DNA of 9,661 nt from JALHRI01 sp044351685 (lineage in GTDB: Bacteria; Pseudomonadota; Alphaproteobacteria; Rickettsiales; UBA3002), in contig JBILFK010000044.1 in assembly GCA_044351685.1 (NCBI GenBank), positions 1 to 9,661 on the forward strand, read 5' to 3'. Below are positions 5,546 to 9,661 of the stretch, one piece after another; the first letter of the stretch is position 1; each line of letters starts with the position of its first letter. Both the position numbers and the translations under genes were made by a program. The notes beneath the pieces were generated by a model. The model was not told the DNA's origin, made no database searches, and saw only the letters and a list, made by a program, of their open reading frames with translations.

Positions 5546-7480
5546 ATCCTGCACCAGTGGTGTGGCCACTTTCTGGCCAAGCCGGGCGCGGTAGATTTGT
5601 AAATTCTCAAGCACGCGCTGCACATAATTGCGCGTTTCGGCGAAGGGAATCGATTCCATCCATTTCACAGAATTTTCCACACTGCCACCGGGGTTGCCAA
5701 ACTGCCGATACCATTTGCGCACATTGCCCGGCCCGGCATTATACGAGGCGATACCAGCAATGAATGAGCCATCATACGCCTGAATCATGCGCCCCAAATA
5801 CTCAGAACCCACCTGCAGGTTAAATGCCTGCTCGAAAAGGCGGGCGTAGCTGTAAGCCACACCGATTTTGCGTGCTGTTTCCTGTGCGGTGGTGGGAAGT
5901 AACTGCATGTAGCCACGCGCATTGGCAGGGCTTACGGCATGCGGGTTAAACTCGCTTTCTTGGCGAATAATGGCGAGTGTAAGCGCCGGTTCAATGGCAA
6001 GTCCGGGCGGTATTTGAATAGTTGGCCAACCCTGTTCTATCAGCACCGTATTCGAGCGCAGGGCAATTTTTGCGACCTTCACCGCATCATAACTTTGCCC
6101 CACTGCACGCGCCAGATTGGCAAGCAATGCTAAGCGCGACGGCTTTGTTGTTGCTTCTGCGAGGCTCACGATAAATCTGTCGGCGGTTTCTTCGCCACCA
6201 CTGCGGGCAAGCAAGGTAATAAGGCGCACCGATTCTTCCTTATCGAAGGCGGCTTTTTCTTCGGCGCTAAAGCCCACAGATGCCGGAAGTTTCAGCGGCA
6301 CATTGGGCGTAAGCTCGCTATGCGCAAGTTGGCCGTAAAACACGGTGGGGTAACGCGCCGCGCGCGAAAGCCAGTTTTTAGCAATATCGGTGTTGTTATT
6401 GCGCGTGGCCGCACGCGCTGCCCAGTAAGCTGCACGGGCTTTGCTTACAGGAAATTGCACCGTTTTATAAAGCTGGTAAAATGCTTTGTACGCAGCGCCG
6501 GTATCGCGCAAATAATCGTAATAGAGCCAGCCTTTCATCCATAAGGCTTCGGCAAGAAATTCGCGCTTTAAGGTGCCGTGTTTGTCCAGTATTTGCATGG
6601 CGGTTTGGTATTGCCCCATATTCATGGCTTTGCGCACATAGTTCGCGCGCAGCGGCCACCATACATCGCCTTTTGCCGCGGCATCTGGCGCGTTTACAAA
6701 CAGTGAAATCACGCCATCGGCCATGCTGCGGCTATGCCGCCAGACAATACGCTCGAAAATAAGCCCCGGCGTGTTGAGCGCAGAAGCAGGCACGCGCGCC
6801 AGTTTGGCGTTGGCATCGCGGGAATTGTTGCGCAGTGCTATGCGCGCTTCGGCCACGCGGCGATCGTTATCGGGCAGGCGCCATAGTAAATTGCCGGCGG
6901 CGCTGGTTTTTCCTTCGTAGAGTAAACGGTCGATGCGCGCACGGTGATCTGCCAATGCCAGCTGATTACCAAAACTTGCGGCGACATTGAGTTCTTCGTC
7001 GCGGGTGAAATCGCCCTGCTTCCAGCCTTGTGCTATCCATTGTGATTGCTGTTGCGCCGTGCCTACACCAGCGCGTGCGCATGCCAGCATGCCGCGTCCG
7101 GAAATGGGGGGATAATTTTTACAAAATTTCTGCATTGTTTGCATATCGGGAGTTTCCAGCAATGCTGCCTGTTCGGCTTTTATGCGCACGCTGTTGAACA
7201 TCGGCCATTCGCGCACATGCGGCAACAGTGCAAACGTGGAATAAAACGAAGCGGTGCCTGCGTGTTCATCGGTGATGGCTGCCCAGTTCGCATAGCGCGT
7301 AAGCAGCGGGTTGCCTGCGCTTTCTGCTAACTGGATCGCGCGGGAAAACTGGTTAGCATTCACCGCTGCCACAATATCGGTGGCAGTAATCGCATGGGCA
7401 GGTAGCGGGCTTGCTGCCAGCATGAATGTGGCAATAAACAGTTGGGAAGTTTTTAGCCTTAGGGTAGAAGGTAACATCAT
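5534..7480 (-). CDS. slt: Soluble lytic murein transglycosylase (Slt70-like)
   Basis: A 648-residue periplasmic enzyme that cleaves the MurNAc-GlcNAc bond of peptidoglycan, forming 1,6-anhydromuramic ends. Residues 1-30 are a Sec signal peptide (basic RLK, hydrophobic core, cleavage after AHA). Residues about 31-480 are helical-repeat superhelix, as in the Slt70 U- and L-domains. The catalytic SLT domain is at about 490-630, with Glu508 in IIRQESEFNP, GYMQLLPTTA (523-532), ASYNAGPGNVRKW (578-590) and PFAETRNYVQRV (612-623). The length suits Slt70 homologues. Two adjacent ATGs (7480 and 7477) could start it. GAGG at 7482-7485 on the minus strand is only 1 base from the first and 4 from the second, so 7477 may be used. 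It faces the nnr gene with no spacer and runs convergently into the lipoprotein gene. Confidence 0.95.
   Translation of the reverse strand: MMLPSTLRLKTSQLFIATFMLAASPLPAHAITATDIVAAVNANQFSRAIQLAESAGNPLLTRYANWAAITDEHAGTASFYSTFALLPHVREWPMFNSVRIKAEQAALLETPDMQTMQKFCKNYPPISGRGMLACARAGVGTAQQQSQWIAQGWKQGDFTRDEELNVAASFGNQLALADHRARIDRLLYEGKTSAAGNLLWRLPDNDRRVAEARIALRNNSRDANAKLARVPASALNTPGLIFERIVWRHSRSMADGVISLFVNAPDAAAKGDVWWPLRANYVRKAMNMGQYQTAMQILDKHGTLKREFLAEALWMKGWLYYDYLRDTGAAYKAFYQLYKTVQFPVSKARAAYWAARAATRNNNTDIAKNWLSRAARYPTVFYGQLAHSELTPNVPLKLPASVGFSAEEKAAFDKEESVRLITLLARSGGEETADRFIVSLAEATTKPSRLALLANLARAVGQSYDAVKVAKIALRSNTVLIEQGWPTIQIPPGLAIEPALTLAIIRQESEFNPHAVSPANARGYMQLLPTTAQETARKIGVAYSYARLFEQAFNLQVGSEYLGRMIQAYDGSFIAGIASYNAGPGNVRKWYRQFGNPGGSVENSVKWMESIPFAETRNYVQRVLENLQIYRARLGQKVATPLVQDLTR
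7466..7471 (+). promoter_or_regulatory. Ribosome binding site of nnr
   Basis: AGAAGG ends 7 bases before the ATG at 7479. It decides the nnr start over the longer upstream frame and over the in-frame ATG at 7497. It lies inside the first codons of slt on the other strand. Confidence 0.7.
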
Positions 7481-8969
7481 GCCTCATGCGTATCGTATGC
7501 CACTAGAACCTGCAACTTCACCGAAACACTATCTGCTTACAGCAGCGCAAATGCGCGCGGCTGAGGCAAAACTGTTTCAGCGCACCCCCTCGTGGGAGGT
7601 GATGCAGCTCGCCGGAATGGAAGTCGCAAACGCTATTATCAAAGGCTTCAGCCCGCAACCCACCGCCATTTGTTGTGGGCCGGGCAATAATGGCGGCGAT
7701 GGCTTTATTGTGGCGCAGGCCTTATTACAGGCGGGTTGGAAAGTGCAGGTATTTGCTGCTAAAGCACCGCGCGATTATAGCGGCGATGCGCGCAATGCCG
7801 CGCTTACCTATCACGGCGATTGGCAGCCGCTTAGTGCATTTCGCGGCGATGGGTTTGGCATTATTGTCGATGCGTTGTTTGGTATTGGCCTGAATCAGGC
7901 GATTTCGGGCGAGTATGTGCCGCTGATTGCACGCATGCAGGCATCACGCGCAACGGTGGTGGCGGTTGATATTCCAAGTGGCGTAAACGCCGATACCGGC
8001 GAGGTAATGGGCTGCGCCGTAAAGGCAGATACCACCATTACCTTTGCTGCTAAAAAATGCGGCCATGTGCTATTTCCCGGCCTTACCCATATCGGCAAGC
8101 TAGTGGTGGCCGATATTGGCATCACGCCCGAAGATTTGGCAGGCATTGGCATTCAGCAATACGAAAACACCAAGCCGATAGTGCCACACCCGCAAGCGGG
8201 GGATCATAAATACACACGCGGTAGTGTGCTGGTGCTTGGTGGTGCTGAAATGACTGGTGCCGCACGCCTGAGTGCGCTTGCCGCCGCGCGCACTGGTGCA
8301 GGCATGGTGAGCATTGCTGCACCTGCCAGCGCTTACGAAATTTATGCGGCATCGCTGCTTTCAATCATCGTGAAGCGCATGGAAACAACCGAAGATTGGC
8401 GCGAAATGTTGGCCAATGTGCGAGTGAATGCCGTGTGCATGGGGCCCGGCGCGGGTATCAACGCCATAACATCGGAGGCGTTGGCGCTAGCACTGAACAG
8501 TGCGCACCCGTTAGTGCTCGATGCCGATGCACTGACATTGCTTGCCGAACATGAAACGTTGCGCGCAGCGCTTTGCGCACGCACTGGCGAAACGTGCCTT
8601 ACCCCGCACGAGGGCGAATATCGCAGGCTGGCAAACGCCCTAGGGTTAGATGCGCATGCCGATAAACTCACACGGGCGCGTGCATTGGCAAAGGCGCTTG
8701 CCTGCAATGTCATACTCAAAGGTGCTGATACGGTAATTGCAAACGCTGGCGGCGAAGCCGCCATAAACACCAACGCGCCGCCGTGGCTGGCCACGGCTGG
8801 CAGCGGCGATGTGCTTGCTGGCATGGTGGCTTCGCTGGCAGCACAGGGTATGGGCATGTTTGCAGCTGCCTGCGCGGGTGCGTGGCTGCACGGCGAGGCA
8901 GGCAACAAGGCAGGTGCGGGGCTGATGGCCGAAGATTTGCTCGAGGCGATTCCCGCACTCATTAACTAA
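7479..8969 (+). CDS. nnr: Bifunctional NAD(P)H-hydrate epimerase / ADP-dependent NAD(P)H-hydrate dehydratase
   Basis: A 496-residue metabolite-repair enzyme (E. coli YjeF/Nnr type) that restores damaged NADH and NADPH hydrates. The N-terminal YjeF_N epimerase domain (about 17-225) shows LLTAAQMRAAE (19-29), GPGNNGGDG (67-75), VDALFGIG (130-137) and VDIPSGVNADTG (163-174). The C-terminal ribokinase-like dehydratase domain (about 240-492) shows HKYTRGSVLVLGG (243-255), LDADALTLL (347-355), LTPHEGE (374-380), ILKGADTVI (412-420) and GSGDVLAG (441-448) with the expected catalytic Asp444. Both domains are complete and the length is typical. The start at 7479 has a good AGAAGG site upstream; the frame stays open further back only through antisense slt sequence. 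No terminator separates it from the small gene 50 bp downstream. Confidence 0.96.
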   Translation: MPHAYRMPLEPATSPKHYLLTAAQMRAAEAKLFQRTPSWEVMQLAGMEVANAIIKGFSPQPTAICCGPGNNGGDGFIVAQALLQAGWKVQVFAAKAPRDYSGDARNAALTYHGDWQPLSAFRGDGFGIIVDALFGIGLNQAISGEYVPLIARMQASRATVVAVDIPSGVNADTGEVMGCAVKADTTITFAAKKCGHVLFPGLTHIGKLVVADIGITPEDLAGIGIQQYENTKPIVPHPQAGDHKYTRGSVLVLGGAEMTGAARLSALAAARTGAGMVSIAAPASAYEIYAASLLSIIVKRMETTEDWREMLANVRVNAVCMGPGAGINAITSEALALALNSAHPLVLDADALTLLAEHETLRAALCARTGETCLTPHEGEYRRLANALGLDAHADKLTRARALAKALACNVILKGADTVIANAGGEAAINTNAPPWLATAGSGDVLAGMVASLAAQGMGMFAAACAGAWLHGEAGNKAGAGLMAEDLLEAIPALIN

Positions 8970-9009
8970 AAATTCACCCATTCTATTTACCATGTGCTGA
9001 AAATGGAAC

Positions 9010-9013
9010 GGAG
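9010..9013 (+). promoter_or_regulatory. Ribosome binding site selecting the start at 9020
   Basis: GGAG directly abuts the ATG at 9014, which leaves no spacer for that codon, but lies 6 bases before the in-frame ATG at 9020. The spacing favours 9020 as the true start. Confidence 0.6.
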
Positions 9014-9019
9014 ATGGTG

Positions 9020-9391
9020 ATGGCAACACGGGAAGAAGTTGAAAGAGCAGTGGATGATATGTATCGCGGCAGACCAGATTTAGCAGGGCTTGCTAAATCA
9101 TTGCTTGCCGAGGAGGCGAAACAAGACCCTAATATTTATAGTTTGTTTGACGTGCGGGAATCGCAAGGTGCGCACATGCTTTATTATAGTAATAGCGAAA
9201 CACGCATTATGCGATTTGACCCGCGTGCACTTGCACAAGATAGGTTGGTGGCCATTGAAACGCTTGGCAGAGAACCTACACAAACACCGCCTCCTGTAAT
9301 AACTACCATTGCATACTCTGGTGATAACAGCGTAGGCCACGGTGGGGTGCCGAATGCAAAAACGCAGGGCGCTGCTCTTGTAAATGTTTAA
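9020..9391 (+). CDS. Unrecognised small soluble protein, 123 residues
   Basis: I do not recognise this protein. It has no signal peptide or membrane segment. Residues 1-40 are charged and probably helical (TREEVERAVDDMYR, then LAGLAKSLLAEEAKQD). Residues about 40-85 are mixed and look folded (IYSLFDVRES, MLYYSNSETRIMRFDPRAL). The last 35 residues are rich in Pro, Thr, Gly and Asn (QTPPPVITT, GHGGVPNAKTQG) and are probably disordered. The start at 9020 is supported by GGAG with 6-base spacing; starting at 9014 would only add Met-Val. The gene lies 50 bp after nnr without a terminator between, so it may share its transcript, and it is followed by a strong terminator. That terminator and the good ribosome binding site argue it is a real gene. 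Confidence 0.7.
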   Translation: MATREEVERAVDDMYRGRPDLAGLAKSLLAEEAKQDPNIYSLFDVRESQGAHMLYYSNSETRIMRFDPRALAQDRLVAIETLGREPTQTPPPVITTIAYSGDNSVGHGGVPNAKTQGAALVNV

Positions 9392-9413
9392 CCAAGCATC
9401 ACGAACAACATGC

Positions 9414-9441
9414 AAAGGGCAGCCAATGGCTGCCCTTTTTT
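9414..9441 (+). terminator. Rho-independent terminator after the 9020 gene
   Basis: AAAGGGCAGCC (9414-9424) pairs perfectly with GGCTGCCCTTT (9428-9438) around an AAT loop, and a run of six T (9436-9441) follows. It ends the nnr-side transcript 22 bp after the stop codon of the small gene. On the other strand only three T follow, so it should act mainly on + strand transcripts. Confidence 0.92.
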
Positions 9442-9467
9442 GTTGAGCCGAACATCGGGTGCTAAAA

Positions 9468-9489
9468 TTAGCGATCATTTAGCCATCAT
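9468..9489 (+). repeat. Tandem 11-bp direct repeat upstream of the last gene
   Basis: TTAGCGATCAT (9468-9478) is followed immediately by TTAGCCATCAT (9479-9489); the copies differ at one base. The 11-bp period matches one helical turn, so both copies face the same side of the DNA, as expected for a paired protein-binding site. A short dyad GCTAA-AA-TTAGC (9461-9472) overlaps the first copy. Confidence 0.55.
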
Positions 9490-9499
9490 TTTATGAAAA

Positions 9500-9514
9500 T
9501 TAACGGTTTGTTAA
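9500..9514 (+). promoter_or_regulatory. CtrA-type binding site, TTAA-N7-TTAA
   Basis: TTAA at 9500-9503 and TTAA at 9511-9514 are separated by exactly 7 bases, a perfect match to the alphaproteobacterial CtrA consensus. The same bases form a dyad ATTAAC (9499-9504) / GTTAAT (9510-9515). It lies 59 bp before the start codon of the last gene and overlaps the likely -35 region, which is where CtrA usually acts as an activator. Confidence 0.6.
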
Positions 9515-9529
9515 TCGCTTATGTGTAAT
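9500..9529 (+). promoter_or_regulatory. Candidate promoter of the right-edge gene
   Basis: TTAACG (9500-9505, 4 of 6 to the -35 consensus) and TGTAAT (9524-9529, 5 of 6 to the -10 consensus) are 18 bp apart. The poor -35 overlapping a CtrA-like box is what an activator-dependent promoter looks like. The terminator at 9414-9441 insulates it from upstream transcription, so the downstream gene needs a promoter in this region. Confidence 0.4.
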
Positions 9530-9563
9530 CTCGATTTAAGACCCATTAAATCTAATTTCTATC

Positions 9564-9568
9564 AGGAG
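9564..9568 (+). promoter_or_regulatory. Ribosome binding site of the right-edge gene
   Basis: AGGAG ends 5 bases before the ATG at 9574. It is the strongest Shine-Dalgarno match in the window and supports that start. Confidence 0.75.
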
Positions 9569-9573
9569 ACAAT

Positions 9574-9661
9574 ATGACTGCAGCTAGCAACGTGAGTGGT
9601 AATTTTTCGGCAGAGGTTGGTTCGTCGGGGAGAGGGGGTACGGACGCGTTGTCTACTGAAA
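9574..9661 (+). CDS. Unrecognised protein, N-terminus only (3' truncated, Gly/Ser-rich)
   Basis: Twenty-nine codons are visible before the window ends. The peptide begins MTAASNVSGNFSAEVGSS and continues through GRGG. It is rich in Gly, Ser, Ala and Thr, has no hydrophobic signal peptide and almost no large hydrophobic residues. Such a start could belong to a long low-complexity, secreted or surface protein, but too little is visible to name a family. The start is supported by AGGAG with 5-base spacing, by a preceding terminator and by the upstream regulatory region with a CtrA-type box. That this is the start of a gene is fairly sure; the function is unknown. Confidence 0.6.
   Translation, partial: MTAASNVSGNFSAEVGSSGRGGTDALSTE

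Noticed and set aside
7311..7478. Upstream extension of the nnr frame to 552 residues
   Set aside because: It reads antisense through the slt signal peptide region; the ribosome binding site at 7466-7471 selects the ATG at 7479.
8342..8962. 206-residue open frame on the minus strand inside nnr
   Set aside because: It is antisense to the dehydratase domain, whose motifs are intact, and has a Ser/Ala-rich low-complexity translation with no ribosome binding site.
8962..8976. Second CtrA box upstream of the 9020 gene
   Set aside because: The right half-site is TTCA, not TTAA, and the left half lies in the nnr coding end; one mismatch in such a short pattern is expected often by chance.

Overview
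The window looks like a stretch of an alphaproteobacterial chromosome of roughly balanced GC content, densely packed with housekeeping genes. Three things suggest this class: a chorismate mutase/hisC/tyrA cluster diverging from metX-metW (an arrangement I recall from alphaproteobacteria), a bifunctional Nnr enzyme, and a perfect TTAA-N7-TTAA box (the CtrA recognition pattern) near the right edge. The genus cannot be assigned from what is visible. I see no tRNA, rRNA, CRISPR array, insertion sequence or phage gene.

Left part (1-3259): the 3' end of a HAD-family phosphatase on the + strand runs convergently into a minus-strand operon, with the two coding ends overlapping by 36 bp. The operon reads chorismate mutase -> hisC-type aminotransferase -> prephenate dehydrogenase, with both junctions being 4-bp ATGA stop/start overlaps. 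Together these enzymes cover the route from chorismate to tyrosine. The dehydrogenase is about 70-80 residues longer than usual and appears to carry its C-terminal helical domain twice.

Middle (3260-5533): a 76-bp divergent intergenic region with three helically phased TGCAA motifs separates the aromatic operon from metX-metW (homoserine acyltransferase and its methyltransferase-fold partner, again coupled by ATGA). After a 111-bp gap comes a small, unrecognised, Tyr/Asp-rich lipoprotein.

Right part (5534-9661): a large periplasmic Slt-type lytic transglycosylase on the minus strand abuts the lipoprotein gene end to end. It starts head-to-head, with essentially no spacer, against a bifunctional NAD(P)H-hydrate epimerase/dehydratase. 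An unrecognised 123-residue protein follows and ends at a strong rho-independent terminator. The last ~220 bp hold an AT-rich regulatory region (an 11-bp tandem repeat, the CtrA-like box, a possible promoter and a good ribosome binding site) leading into a new, truncated Gly/Ser-rich reading frame.

Most of the window is ordinary metabolism and cell-wall maintenance. I do not see a clear new multi-gene system. The points most worth a second look are the duplicated domain in the prephenate dehydrogenase, the probable CtrA-controlled promoter at the right edge, the head-to-head overlap of slt and nnr, and the three proteins I cannot assign.
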